A DNA stretch of 64,000 bases, taken from contig NZ_CP069163.1 of NCBI RefSeq assembly GCF_018802765.1, forward strand, positions 1,828,311-1,892,310. Direction: 5' to 3'. Below the pieces are notes generated by a model. It was given only the letters and a program-made list of their open reading frames with translations, ran no database searches and was not told the DNA's origin. Shown piece by piece: positions 53,853-62,409 of this stretch (positions are counted from its first letter, which is position 1; every line of letters begins with the position of its first letter). Source of the DNA: Paludibacterium sp. B53371. Its GTDB lineage: Bacteria > Pseudomonadota > Gammaproteobacteria > Burkholderiales > Chromobacteriaceae. The position numbers and the translations under genes are program-made.

Positions 53853-56690
53853 ATGTCATCGACCCCCTATGAAGGCACCGGCGCCGAGGCGCACGCACCG
53901 ACCGCCCCGCCCCAGGACTACAGTGCCTGGCAAACCATCCGCCGCAATGGCGCCGTGGTACCGTTCGAACCCGTCAAGATCTCCGTGGCCATGAGCAAGG
54001 CCTTCCTGGCTGTGCTCGGGCAACATGCCGCCGGCTCCGCCAGCCTGCGCGAACGGGTCACGGCGCACACCGACGCCGTGGTCAGCGCGCTGATGCGCCG
54101 CAAGCCGGATGGTGGCGCCATCCATATCGAGGAAATCCAGGACCAGGTCGAGCTGTCGCTGATGCGCGCCGGCGAGCATGACGTGGCCCGCGCCTATGTG
54201 CTGTACCGCGAGGAACGCGCCCGCGAGCGCGCCGCCCGCCCCGAAGAGCACCATCATGAAATTCGCGTTGTGGGCCGCCACGGCCAGCGCCAGCCGCTCA
54301 ACCTGACCGCCCTGCGCGCCACCATCGGCGCCGCCTGCAAGGGACAGCCGCAGGCCGATGCCGAGGCCATCCTGAGCGAAGCCCTGAAAAACCTGTATGA
54401 CGGCGTCGGCGAGGACGAGGTGGCCAAGTCGACCATCCTGGCCGCCCGCTCGCTGATCGAGCGCGATCCCTGCTACGACCTGGTGACCGCCCGTCTGCTG
54501 CTGGGCACCATCCGCGAGGAAATCATCGGCGAGACCGTGGCCCAGGAGGACATGGCCGCCCTGTACCCCGACTACTTCGCCCGCTTCATCGTCCAGGGCA
54601 TCCAGGCGGAACTGCTGGATGCACGCCTGGCCGAATACGACCTGAAGAAACTGGGTGCCGCCCTGGACGCCGAGCGCGACCTGCAATTCGGCTACCTCGG
54701 TCTGCAAACCCTGTTCGACCGCTACTTCCTGCACATCGACGGTCGCCGCATCGAAATGCCGCAGGCCTTCTTCATGCGCGTCGCCATGGGCCTGGCGCTC
54801 AACGAGCAGGACCGCGAGGCTCGTGCCATCGACTTCTACCAGGTGCTGTCCAGCTTCGACTTCATGTCCTCGACCCCGACGCTGTTCAACGCCGGCACCC
54901 GCCGCAGCCAGCTCTCCAGCTGCTATCTGACCACGGTGGCAGACGATCTGGACGGCATCTACGAAGGCATCAAGGAAAACGCCCTGCTGTCGAAGTTTGC
55001 CGGCGGCCTGGGCAATGACTGGACACCGGTGCGCGCCATGGGCTCGCACATCAAGGGCACCAACGGCAAATCGCAGGGGGTCGTACCCTTCCTCAAAGTG
55101 GTCAACGACACCGCCGTGGCCGTCAACCAGGGCGGCAAGCGCAAGGGCGCCGTCTGCGCCTATCTGGAGACCTGGCACGCCGATATCGAGGAATTCCTCG
55201 AGCTGCGCAAGAACACCGGTGACGACCGACGCCGCACCCACGACATGAATACCGCCAACTGGATCCCGGACCTGTTCATGAAGCGGGTGCACGAGGGTGG
55301 CGACTGGACGCTGTTCTCGCCGTCCGAGTGCAGCGACCTGCACGATCTGGTGGGCACGGCCTTCGAGAAACGCTACCGCGAGTACGAGGCACTGGCCGAT
55401 CAGGGGCTGATCAGGGTCTTCAAGCGCGTACCGGCCCTGAGCCTGTGGCGCAAGATGCTGACCATGCTGTTCGAAACCGGCCATCCGTGGATCACCTTCA
55501 AGGACCCGTGCAACATCCGCAGTCCGCAGCAGCACATGGGCGTGGTTCACAGCTCCAACCTGTGCACCGAGATCACCCTCAACACCAATGACGAGGAAAT
55601 CGCCGTCTGCAACCTGGGCTCGGTCAACCTGGCACGCCACATGAAGGATGGCGAGCTGGACGCCGACAAGATCAAGCGCACCGTGTCGATCGCCATGCGC
55701 ATGCTGGACAACGTGATCGACATCAACTTCTACCCGGTGCAGAAGGCAGCCAACTCCAACCTGAAGCATCGCCCGGTCGGGCTGGGCATCATGGGCTTCC
55801 AGGACTGCCTGCATATCAAGCGTGTCCCCTACGCCTCCCAGGAGGCCGTCGAGTTCGCCGATCGCACCATGGAGCTGGTGGCCTATCACGCCTACTGGGC
55901 ATCCACCGAACTGGCCGAAGAGCGCGGCCGCTACCCGAGCTATACCGGCAGCCTGTGGGATCGCGGCATCCTGCCGCAGGACAGCATCCGCCTGCTGGCG
56001 GAGCAGCGTGGCGGCTATCTGGAGATGGACCAGCGCGAAACCCTCGACTGGTCGCCGCTGCGCAGCCGCATCCGGCAGTTCGGCATGCGCAATTCCAACT
56101 GCCTGGCCATCGCGCCGACGGCCACCATCGCCAACATCATCGGTGTTTCGGCCTCGATCGAACCGACCTACCAGAACCTGTTCGTCAAATCCAATCTGTC
56201 GGGCGAGTTCACCGTCACCAACGAGTACCTGGTACGTGACCTCAAGGCCCATGGTCTGTGGGACGAGGTCATGGTCTCCGACCTCAAGTACTTCGATGGC
56301 AGCCTGGGGCGCATCGATCGTGTGCCGGCCGCCCTGCGCGAACTGTACGCCACGGCGTTCGAGATCGACCCGAAGTGGCTGGTCGAGGCGGCGGCACGCC
56401 GGCAGAAATGGATCGACCAGGCGCAGTCGCTCAACCTGTACATGGCCGGCGCCTCCGGCAAGAAGCTGGATGAGCTCTACCGCCTGGCCTGGGTACGCGG
56501 TCTGAAGACCACCTACTACCTGCGCACCCTGGCAGCGTCGTCCGGCGAGAAATCCACCGGGCGCGGCGGCGAACTCAATGCCGTACCGGTTGCAGGCGGC
56601 ATCAGCCCGGCGGTCACCGCCATGGCGGAGCCGGCGACCGATGCCAAGTTCTGCTCGATCGACAACCCCGATTGCGAAGCCTGCCAGTAA
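53853..56690 (+). CDS. nrdA: Ribonucleoside-diphosphate reductase class Ia, alpha subunit
   Basis: NrdA reduces ribonucleotides to deoxyribonucleotides. The 945-residue protein is longer than the E. coli subunit because of two N-terminal ATP-cone domains, at about 30-125 (TIRRNGAVVPFEPVKI) and about 135-230 (VVGRHGQRQPLNLTALRATI), as in Pseudomonas-type enzymes. The catalytic core has Cys in RRSQLSSCYLTTV, the radical-site block NLCTEI followed by AVCNLGSVNLA, and the C-terminal redox pair in NPDCEACQ. GAGGAC gives the ribosome site. Tandem NrdR boxes precede it. Confidence 0.96.
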   Translation: MSSTPYEGTGAEAHAPTAPPQDYSAWQTIRRNGAVVPFEPVKISVAMSKAFLAVLGQHAAGSASLRERVTAHTDAVVSALMRRKPDGGAIHIEEIQDQVELSLMRAGEHDVARAYVLYREERARERAARPEEHHHEIRVVGRHGQRQPLNLTALRATIGAACKGQPQADAEAILSEALKNLYDGVGEDEVAKSTILAARSLIERDPCYDLVTARLLLGTIREEIIGETVAQEDMAALYPDYFARFIVQGIQAELLDARLAEYDLKKLGAALDAERDLQFGYLGLQTLFDRYFLHIDGRRIEMPQAFFMRVAMGLALNEQDREARAIDFYQVLSSFDFMSSTPTLFNAGTRRSQLSSCYLTTVADDLDGIYEGIKENALLSKFAGGLGNDWTPVRAMGSHIKGTNGKSQGVVPFLKVVNDTAVAVNQGGKRKGAVCAYLETWHADIEEFLELRKNTGDDRRRTHDMNTANWIPDLFMKRVHEGGDWTLFSPSECSDLHDLVGTAFEKRYREYEALADQGLIRVFKRVPALSLWRKMLTMLFETGHPWITFKDPCNIRSPQQHMGVVHSSNLCTEITLNTNDEEIAVCNLGSVNLARHMKDGELDADKIKRTVSIAMRMLDNVIDINFYPVQKAANSNLKHRPVGLGIMGFQDCLHIKRVPYASQEAVEFADRTMELVAYHAYWASTELAEERGRYPSYTGSLWDRGILPQDSIRLLAEQRGGYLEMDQRETLDWSPLRSRIRQFGMRNSNCLAIAPTATIANIIGVSASIEPTYQNLFVKSNLSGEFTVTNEYLVRDLKAHGLWDEVMVSDLKYFDGSLGRIDRVPAALRELYATAFEIDPKWLVEAAARRQKWIDQAQSLNLYMAGASGKKLDELYRLAWVRGLKTTYYLRTLAASSGEKSTGRGGELNAVPVAGGISPAVTAMAEPATDAKFCSIDNPDCEACQ

Positions 56691-56705
56691 GGCCGGCCAG
56701 CACCT

Positions 56706-56729
56706 CCCGGGCGCCGGATGGCGCCCGGG
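56706..56729 (+). promoter_or_regulatory. Intercistronic hairpin between nrdA and small ORF
   Basis: CCCGGGCGCC-GGAT-GGCGCCCGGG is a perfect 10-bp stem with a 4-base loop, 15 bases after the nrdA stop and 23 before the next ATG. No T-run follows. It may protect nrdA mRNA or lower downstream expression. Confidence 0.55.
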
Positions 56730-56752
56730 CCAACCCAAGAAAAGGAATCAGC

Positions 56753-56950
56753 ATGAGCGCTTCCGTTTACATGGCATGCAGCAATGCGACCCGCGGCGTC
56801 ACCAACAACACGGTACGCCTGACCCTGGATGCGCCGGGCCCGGATGCGCCGCGCGCCCTGCAGGGCGGCATGCTGATTCTCGGCAAGGCCAGCGTGCCGC
56901 TGTACGCCATCCGGCAACAAGAGCCGGAAGACGCCGACAGCCACGCCTGA
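56753..56950 (+). CDS. Small protein between nrdA and nrdB, unknown function
   Basis: A 65-residue frame, MSASVYMACSNATRGVTNNT followed by VRLTLDAPGPDAPRALQGGM, has a strong ribosome site (AAGGAATC) and lies within the nrd operon, 62 bases after nrdA and 94 before nrdB. It has no membrane segment and is fairly neutral; a central glycine and proline-rich part precedes ILGKASVPLYAI. Hairpins flank it on both sides. I do not recognise a family and it is unrelated to NrdI or NrdH as far as I can see. Confidence 0.7.
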   Translation: MSASVYMACSNATRGVTNNTVRLTLDAPGPDAPRALQGGMLILGKASVPLYAIRQQEPEDADSHA

Positions 56951-56978
56951 GCTGACCCTCGGCCCGCACGAGCGACAC

Positions 56979-57005
56979 TCCCGGGGCGCCTGACGCCTCC
57001 CGGGA
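56979..57005 (+). promoter_or_regulatory. Intercistronic hairpin before nrdB
   Basis: TCCCGGG and CCCGGGA form a 7-bp stem around a 13-base GC-rich loop that can pair further. It sits 28 bases after the small ORF and 39 before nrdB. Its CCCGGG core repeats that of the hairpin at 56706-56729. Confidence 0.45.
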
Positions 57006-57044
57006 TGGCTGATCTACCCTCAAAAAGAAAAGCACCAAGAGACC

Positions 57045-58103
57045 ATGCTGAATTTTACCGACAATGCCGATGCCCCCGCCGCCGCCACCAGCCGCGTGAA
57101 CGTGGTCGACAAGCGCATCATCAATGGCACCACCGACGTCAACCAACTGGTACCGTTCAAGTACAAGTGGGCCTGGGAGAAATACCTGTCCCAGTGCGCC
57201 AACCACTGGATGCCGCAGGAAATCAACATGCAGCGCGACATTGAGCAGTGGAAGACCGGCCAGCTGTCCGAGGATGAAATGCGCATCGTCAAGCGCAACC
57301 TCGGCTTCTTCGTCACGGCAGACAGCCTGGCCGCCAACAATATCGTGCTGGGCACCTACCGTCAGATCACCGCGCCGGAGTGCCGCCAGTTCCTGCTGCG
57401 CCAGGCCTTCGATGAGGCCATTCATACCCATGCCTACCAGTACATTGTCGAAAGCCTGGGGCTGGATGAAGGCGAGGTCTTCAACGCTTATCACGAGATT
57501 TCGTCCATCAGCGCCAAGGACGATTTCCTGATCCCGTTCATCGACGTGCTGACCGATCCGCAATTCAAGACCGGCAACACCGCCAACGACCAGAAACTGC
57601 TCAAGTCGCTGATCGTCTTCGCCTGCATCATGGAAGGTCTGTTCTTCTATGTAGGGTTCGTACAGATCCTGGCGCTGGGACGGCAGAACAAAATGCCGGG
57701 CGCCGCAGAACAGTACCAGTACATCCTGCGCGACGAGTCGATGCACTGCAATTTCGGCATTGACCTGATCAACACCATCAAGCTGGAAAACCCGCAGCTG
57801 TGGACCGAGTCGTTCAAGGCCGAGCTCAACGACCTGTTCCGCCGTGCCGTTGATCTGGAATACGCCTATGCCGAAGACACCATGCCGCGCGGCGTGCTGG
57901 GCCTGAACGCCAGCATGTTCAAGGAATACCTGCGCTTCATCGCCAACCGCCGCATGCAGCAGATCGGCCTGGAGCCGCTGTTCCCCGGGGCAGACAACCC
58001 CTTCCCGTGGATGAGCGAAATGGTCGACCTGAAGAAGGAAAAGAACTTCTTCGAAACCCGGGTCACCGAGTATCAGACCGGTGGCGCACTAAGCTGGGAC
58101 TGA
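57045..58103 (+). CDS. nrdB: Ribonucleoside-diphosphate reductase class Ia, beta subunit
   Basis: NrdB holds the diiron centre and tyrosyl radical. In the 352-residue protein the ligands can be read: Asp in [12 protein letters not shown], Glu and His in [14 protein letters not shown], Glu in [12 protein letters not shown], and Glu and His in [12 protein letters not shown]. The Tyr in HTHAYQYI occupies the radical position, so the standard Tyr-type enzyme is indicated rather than the Phe variant of chlamydiae. It is the third cistron after nrdA and the small ORF. Confidence 0.96.
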   Translation: MLNFTDNADAPAAATSRVNVVDKRIINGTTDVNQLVPFKYKWAWEKYLSQCANHWMPQEINMQRDIEQWKTGQLSEDEMRIVKRNLGFFVTADSLAANNIVLGTYRQITAPECRQFLLRQAFDEAIHTHAYQYIVESLGLDEGEVFNAYHEISSISAKDDFLIPFIDVLTDPQFKTGNTANDQKLLKSLIVFACIMEGLFFYVGFVQILALGRQNKMPGAAEQYQYILRDESMHCNFGIDLINTIKLENPQLWTESFKAELNDLFRRAVDLEYAYAEDTMPRGVLGLNASMFKEYLRFIANRRMQQIGLEPLFPGADNPFPWMSEMVDLKKEKNFFETRVTEYQTGGALSWD

Positions 58104-58115
58104 GCCGGCGCCGAA

Positions 58116-58143
58116 CCGCAGCCTGCCGCCCGGCAGGCTGCGG
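58116..58143 (+). terminator. Hairpin after nrdB
   Basis: CCGCAGCCTGCC and GGCAGGCTGCGG form a perfect 12-bp stem around GCCC, 12 bases after the nrdB stop. No T-run follows, so it may act as an mRNA 3'-end stabiliser or with Rho. Confidence 0.55.
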
Positions 58144-58223
58144 CCAGCAAATAATCGTAGCCGTCCGCCCCCTTCCTGCCTTACCCTACGCAGCGCACGT
58201 CTTGGCTACCGCTTACCCCCATC

Positions 58224-59288
58224 ATGCATATTCAGGATTTCCAGCAATCGCTCGCCGCCATCGGCGCCCAGCCCTGCCATATCGGCAGGATCACCCGCGC
58301 CTGGCTGCAGGGCCGCCCGCTGGGTGACGGCACGCGCCGCCAGAAGAGCGAGCACTATTACCCGCTGTCCGTCCGTCAGGGCTTGCCCGCCATCATTGAG
58401 CAGATGGGAACACTGGCCCGTATCGAGTCGCAGCACCCGGCAGCGGATGGTTCGCTGCGCCTGCTGGTGGCACTGGCCGACGGTCAGATGGTCGAGAGTG
58501 TGCTGCTGCCGCGCGACGGGCTGTGCGTCTCCAGCCAGGTGGGCTGCGCCGTCGGCTGCCGCTTTTGCATGACCGGACAGTCTGGCCTGCTGCGCCAGCT
58601 CGGCAGTGCAGAGATTGCCGCCCAGGTCGCGCTGGCCAGGCAGTTGCGTCCGGTCAGAAAAGTGGTGTTCATGGGCATGGGCGAGCCCTCGCACAATCTG
58701 GACAGCGTGCTGGAGGCCATCAACCTGCTGGGCACGGACGGCCAGATCGGCCACAAGAATCTGGTTTTTTCCACGGTGGGCGACCTGCGCGTGTTCGAGC
58801 GGTTGCCGCAGCAGGCGGTCAAGCCGGCGCTGGCGCTGTCGCTGCATACCACCCGGGCCGACTTGCGCGCATCGCTGCTGCCGCGCGCACCACGCCTGAC
58901 ACCGCAGCAGTTGGTCGAACTAGGTGAAGACTACGCCCGCCAGGTCGGCTATCCCATCCAGTACCAGTGGACCCTGCTGGCCGGCATCAATGACAGCCAG
59001 GCGGAAATGGATGCCCTGGTGCAGCTGCTCCGGGGCAAGTACGCCATCCTGAACCTGATCCCCTACAACAGCCTGGAAACCGATGCCTTTCAGCGCCCGT
59101 CAGCCGCCCAAATCGACCGCATGAAGCGCCACCTGCACCAATATGGCGTACTGACGAAGGTGAGGGACTCGGCAGGCCAGGATATCGACGGCGGCTGCGG
59201 TCAGTTGCGCGCCAGGGCTGCCGGACTCATTGACAGCAGTCGTCTGCGGCGCCGCCAGCCAGCCGGAACGCCCCGGCCAGCTGACTGA
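58224..59288 (+). CDS. RlmN/Cfr-family radical SAM RNA methyltransferase paralogue
   Basis: The 354-residue protein belongs to the RlmN/Cfr group, which methylates C2 or C8 of an adenosine in RNA. The radical-SAM Cys motif lies in VGCAVGCRFCMTG (CxxxCxxC). The two catalytic cysteines are in LCVSSQVGC and DGGCGQLRA. GMGEPSHNLDSVL and LALSLHTTRADLRASLLPR are also conserved. It appears divergent from the housekeeping RlmN of E. coli (N-terminal domain short, VFMGMGEPSHN), so it may be a second family member with another target. No ribosome site is clear. Its 3' end overlaps the convergent 2H gene by 62 bases. Confidence 0.82.
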   Translation: MHIQDFQQSLAAIGAQPCHIGRITRAWLQGRPLGDGTRRQKSEHYYPLSVRQGLPAIIEQMGTLARIESQHPAADGSLRLLVALADGQMVESVLLPRDGLCVSSQVGCAVGCRFCMTGQSGLLRQLGSAEIAAQVALARQLRPVRKVVFMGMGEPSHNLDSVLEAINLLGTDGQIGHKNLVFSTVGDLRVFERLPQQAVKPALALSLHTTRADLRASLLPRAPRLTPQQLVELGEDYARQVGYPIQYQWTLLAGINDSQAEMDALVQLLRGKYAILNLIPYNSLETDAFQRPSAAQIDRMKRHLHQYGVLTKVRDSAGQDIDGGCGQLRARAAGLIDSSRLRRRQPAGTPRPAD

Positions 59289-59970
59289 AGGCCGGGCGCC
59301 AGATCAGCTGCTGCGACCCCAGCCAGAAATCCGCCATCGTCTCCAACTGACCACCAATCTCGTGACTGGCGTAACGCATCAGACTCAGTCGCTCGACTGG
59401 CAGCTTCAGAACCGGCCCCGGGTCAAACTCCTGCAGCAGGCGGGCCAGCGGCGCGCTGGGCCAGGCCGCGCTATACAGACCTACCGTGACATGCGGGACA
59501 TACTCCTGCTCGGCATGATCCTGCGGGTGTCCTGACAGGCAGGCGCGGACGGCGGGCAACTGTTGCGCCGGGTCTCGTACCCACAAGAAAGGTGCAGAGC
59601 GAAAGCTGTCCAGCTCGGCAACCTGCAGCTCAAAAGGCCGCCGGGCCAGTTGTCGCAGGGCATGGCACTGAGCATCCAGCCGGCGCCCGTCATACTCCCC
59701 CTCGCCGGTCGTGTCGGTCGGCGGGAAACCACACAAACTCAGGGTGACATGGGGCGCGCGGACATAGTCGTCCAGCAGGTAGGGCGCCAGACATTGCTGC
59801 GCCCGCTGCACGCGCTCGACGATAGCCGGCAAGGCTGCGTCAATGGCCCAGAACCAGAACCACGGGCGGCCGTGATGCCATGCGCTGAAATCACCTCGGG
59901 TGCTGGCCTGGGTTTCCCCCGCAGAGAGGAATACCGCCCGCAAGGATCGGGCGGTGAACGCCAAAGACAC
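59227..59970 (-). CDS. 2H phosphoesterase/2'-5' RNA ligase-like protein
   Basis: The 247-residue protein has two H-x-T motifs, APHVTLSLCG and VPHVTVGLYS, spaced as in the 2H phosphoesterase superfamily that includes 2'-5' RNA ligases and cyclic phosphodiesterases. The start is a GTG at 59970 preceded by AGGGAGAAT. It overlaps the end of the RlmN-like gene tail to tail by 62 bases. Both neighbours act on RNA by family, but on opposite strands. The physiological substrate is unknown. Confidence 0.78.
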   Translation of the reverse strand: MSLAFTARSLRAVFLSAGETQASTRGDFSAWHHGRPWFWFWAIDAALPAIVERVQRAQQCLAPYLLDDYVRAPHVTLSLCGFPPTDTTGEGEYDGRRLDAQCHALRQLARRPFELQVAELDSFRSAPFLWVRDPAQQLPAVRACLSGHPQDHAEQEYVPHVTVGLYSAAWPSAPLARLLQEFDPGPVLKLPVERLSLMRYASHEIGGQLETMADFWLGSQQLIWRPAFSQLAGAFRLAGGAADDCCQ

Positions 59971-60064
59971 TGTTATTCTCCCTGTTCAATCGTACACGGA
60001 TGGCATGGCAGACTGGACAGCGCGGCATCAGGATCTACCATGAAACAGAACCTTTTCGAGAGCG

Positions 60065-60889
60065 ATGGCCATGCCTGTTCTGCCTGCCATGCGTCGCTGC
60101 CGCGGCGTCCTGCTGATCCTCCTGCTGTCCTGTCTCCCTGCAGCCCTGCGGGCCCAGCCAGCCTGCCAGCCATCCCTGCGCATCGCCCTGGATGAGTTCG
60201 GCCGCTACTTTTCTCTGGATGCCGCCAATCAGATGAGTGGCATCGACCTGGAGATCAGCAAGGAGCTGGCCAGGCGCCTGCATTGTCAGCCCGAGATCCG
60301 CGTCGAGTCGGTGATTCGCATCCTCAAGCTGGCCGAACTGGGGCAAATCGATCTGGCCGCGCACAAGTTCGCCACCGAGGAACGGGCACGGATCGCCTGG
60401 CTGGTCCCCTATCTGCGCCAGCACAATGTGATGGTCATCCGCAAGAATGGCCCAGCTCCGGGCATGAAAGCCTTTGTCAGCCAGCCGCAATGGCTGCTGG
60501 GTGCCGGCAAGGGCTGGCATTACGGCAGCGCGGTTTACGATCAGCTGGCCGACCAGCTGCAAAGCCAGGGAAGACTGGTTCTGGCTGCCGACACCGTACA
60601 GCTGTTTGCCATGCTGCGCGCCAATCGGGTTCAGGCCATCATCACCTCGGCGCCAGTCTATCGGGCCATGCTGTCTGCCGAAGAACTGGGCCAGTATCGT
60701 CAGGAAGACTGGGATGGCAATACTCAGTGGCCCCAGCTCAACCTGATGCTGAGCAGACAGACGGTCGATGACGCCCTGAAAACACGCATCGTGACCACCC
60801 TGCAGGAAATGCGCAGCGATGGCACGCTGCGCGATATCGTACAGAAATATGTCGGGCCGGAGGAAGCCGCCATCATGCTGAAACCCTGA
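60065..60889 (+). CDS. Periplasmic solute-binding protein (SBP family 3-like)
   Basis: The product is about 272-274 residues with a signal peptide (MRRCRGVLLILLLSCLPAALRA). The mature part begins QPACQPSLRIALDEFGRYF and has the type II binding-protein layout: GIDLEISKELARRL, LAELGQIDLAAHKFATEERA and LRDIVQKYVG at the end. These recall amino-acid-binding proteins (SBP_bac_3). No permease or ATPase genes are near, so it may be an orphan sensor-like or amino-acid-binding protein. ATG 60065 and ATG 60071 are equally possible; GAGAGCG lies just before. Confidence 0.82.
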   Translation: MAMPVLPAMRRCRGVLLILLLSCLPAALRAQPACQPSLRIALDEFGRYFSLDAANQMSGIDLEISKELARRLHCQPEIRVESVIRILKLAELGQIDLAAHKFATEERARIAWLVPYLRQHNVMVIRKNGPAPGMKAFVSQPQWLLGAGKGWHYGSAVYDQLADQLQSQGRLVLAADTVQLFAMLRANRVQAIITSAPVYRAMLSAEELGQYRQEDWDGNTQWPQLNLMLSRQTVDDALKTRIVTTLQEMRSDGTLRDIVQKYVGPEEAAIMLKP

Positions 60890-60945
60890 GCACCGGCTGG
60901 ATTGTCATATCCCTTGCATATTGTTCCGGCAAAATCGCGGATTTG

Positions 60946-60957
60946 CACTCCGGAGTG
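60946..60957 (+). promoter_or_regulatory. Palindrome covering the PLD-gene ribosome site
   Basis: CACTCCGGAGTG is a perfect 12-bp palindrome five bases before the ATG of the phospholipase D gene, and its GGAG is the ribosome site. It could be an operator or an RNA dimerisation/occlusion element. Confidence 0.3.
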
Positions 60958-60961
60958 TTTC

Positions 60962-62188
60962 ATGCGCCGCCTCGCCAGTCTGCTATTGAGCCTGCTGCCC
61001 GCCATCATCCCCCTGTCGGCACAGGCTGATTTTACGATTCCCGGCTATGAGCTGGTCCATACCGCCCCGGTCGGCGCCGGACTGGACACGCCGGATTTGC
61101 GTGACCCGGCCACGGTCTGGCGCCAGATGATCGATGCGGCGCAACACGAGATCGTGCTGGCGCAGTTTTATGCCGTCAGCCAGCCAGGCAGCAAACTGGA
61201 GCAAGTGATCGCCAGTCTGGACGCGGCCGGACGCCGCGGCGTCAACATTCGTTTTCTGATGGAAGCCAAGAGCCAGTTTGCCACCGACCCGGCCACCGTG
61301 GCCCGTCTGCAGCAGATCCCCCATCTGACCTTCCGCACACTGGACTGGGCCAAAGTCAGCGGCAGCGGCATCATTCACGCCAAATACCTGATCGTGGACG
61401 GCAAAACGGCCTATGTCGGCAGCCAGAACTTCGACTGGCGGTCACTGGAGCACATTCACGAAACCGGCCTCAAGATCGACGACGCCGCGATGGTCGACCG
61501 GCTGCAACGTATTTTCGAACACGACTGGCGAGCCCAGCAGCAGGTAGCTGCCGGCGAGCCTGTTCCCCCACTGCGCACCGGGGTGCCTGCCATCGACCTG
61601 AAGCAGCCGGCCCTGCTGCTGGCCAGCCCCAATAACTGGGATCCGGACGGGGTGGCTGATACCGAGTCCACGCTGACGGCCCTGATGGCAGAGGCCCGCC
61701 ACGAAATCCGCATTCAGCTGCTCGACTACCTGCCACTGACCTTTGACAAACCTCGTCGATACTATCCGCTGTTTGACAATGCGATTCGTGATGCACTGGC
61801 GCGCGGCGTGCGTGTCAAGCTGATGCTGTCGGACTGGAATGCCGAGTCCCCCGGCATTGACTACCTGAAGAGTCTGTCTGTCCTGCCCGGCATGGAAATC
61901 CGCCTGGTGAAGCTTCCTCTGGCGGCCTCAGGGTGCATTCCCTTCGCCCGGGTCATCCACACCAAGAGCATGGAGATTGACGGCCAGATTGCCTGGCTGG
62001 GCACCAGCAACTGGAGTGGCGGTTATGTCGATCACTCTCGCAACCTGGAGATCGTACTGCGCAACCCGGCCATGGCGGAGCGCATCGCCACCCTGCACGC
62101 GCAGACCTGGAACTCCCCCTATACCTCGGTCGTCATCCCCGGGAAAACCTACCCCAGAGTCAACAAGGATTGCAGCAACCAACACTAA
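60962..62188 (+). CDS. Secreted phospholipase D-family protein
   Basis: The 408-residue protein has a signal peptide (MRRLASLLLSLLPAIIPLSAQA). Two HxK(x)4D motifs are present: IHAKYLIVDGKTAYVGSQNF near residue 138 and IHTKSMEIDGQIAWLGTSNW near residue 333, the paired active site of the PLD superfamily. The LGTSN/VGSQN tails are also typical. It is probably periplasmic or secreted. Sequence features fit both phospholipases and endonucleases of the family, so substrate is open. The start is fixed by GGAG and the signal peptide. Confidence 0.9.
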   Translation: MRRLASLLLSLLPAIIPLSAQADFTIPGYELVHTAPVGAGLDTPDLRDPATVWRQMIDAAQHEIVLAQFYAVSQPGSKLEQVIASLDAAGRRGVNIRFLMEAKSQFATDPATVARLQQIPHLTFRTLDWAKVSGSGIIHAKYLIVDGKTAYVGSQNFDWRSLEHIHETGLKIDDAAMVDRLQRIFEHDWRAQQQVAAGEPVPPLRTGVPAIDLKQPALLLASPNNWDPDGVADTESTLTALMAEARHEIRIQLLDYLPLTFDKPRRYYPLFDNAIRDALARGVRVKLMLSDWNAESPGIDYLKSLSVLPGMEIRLVKLPLAASGCIPFARVIHTKSMEIDGQIAWLGTSNWSGGYVDHSRNLEIVLRNPAMAERIATLHAQTWNSPYTSVVIPGKTYPRVNKDCSNQH

Positions 62189-62198
62189 GCACAGCGAT

Positions 62199-62221
62199 GC
62201 GGCCTGAGCATCTCAGGCCGC
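62199..62221 (+). terminator. Hairpin after the PLD gene
   Basis: GCGGCCTGAG-CAT-CTCAGGCCGC is a perfect 10-bp stem, ten bases after the stop. AAAAG follows rather than a T-run, so intrinsic termination on the plus strand is uncertain. Confidence 0.5.
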
Positions 62222-62243
62222 AAAAGCCAATTTCACTGCCTAT

Positions 62244-62291
62244 TTGATTTTTTACAATCAAGTTCAACTGGCATAATGGCATTATGCCAGT
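62244..62291. promoter_or_regulatory. Two inverted repeats upstream of the DMT transporter
   Basis: TTGATT-N6-AATCAA lies at 62244-62261. ACTGGCATAAT-GGC-ATTATGCCAGT, a perfect 11-bp inverted repeat, lies at 62267-62291. They occur in the AT-rich 221-base gap before the EamA-type gene and look like operator sites. The GCATAAT half-site of the second also occurs at 12308. No regulator gene is adjacent. Confidence 0.45.
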
Positions 62292-62409
62292 GTATAAATA
62301 AATCGTTTTGTTGCTTTTGTGGTTATTTACACCAAACAAAACGCCGTCGTTTCGCTGCCGCTTGCCTCAGATCAAACCCCGCCCGGCGCACCCGCTCTAG
62401 CATCACGTC

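Noticed and set aside
53856..56738. 960-codon minus-strand frame
   Set aside because: Antisense to nrdA, which is certain. Third-position GC bias removes stops from this frame.
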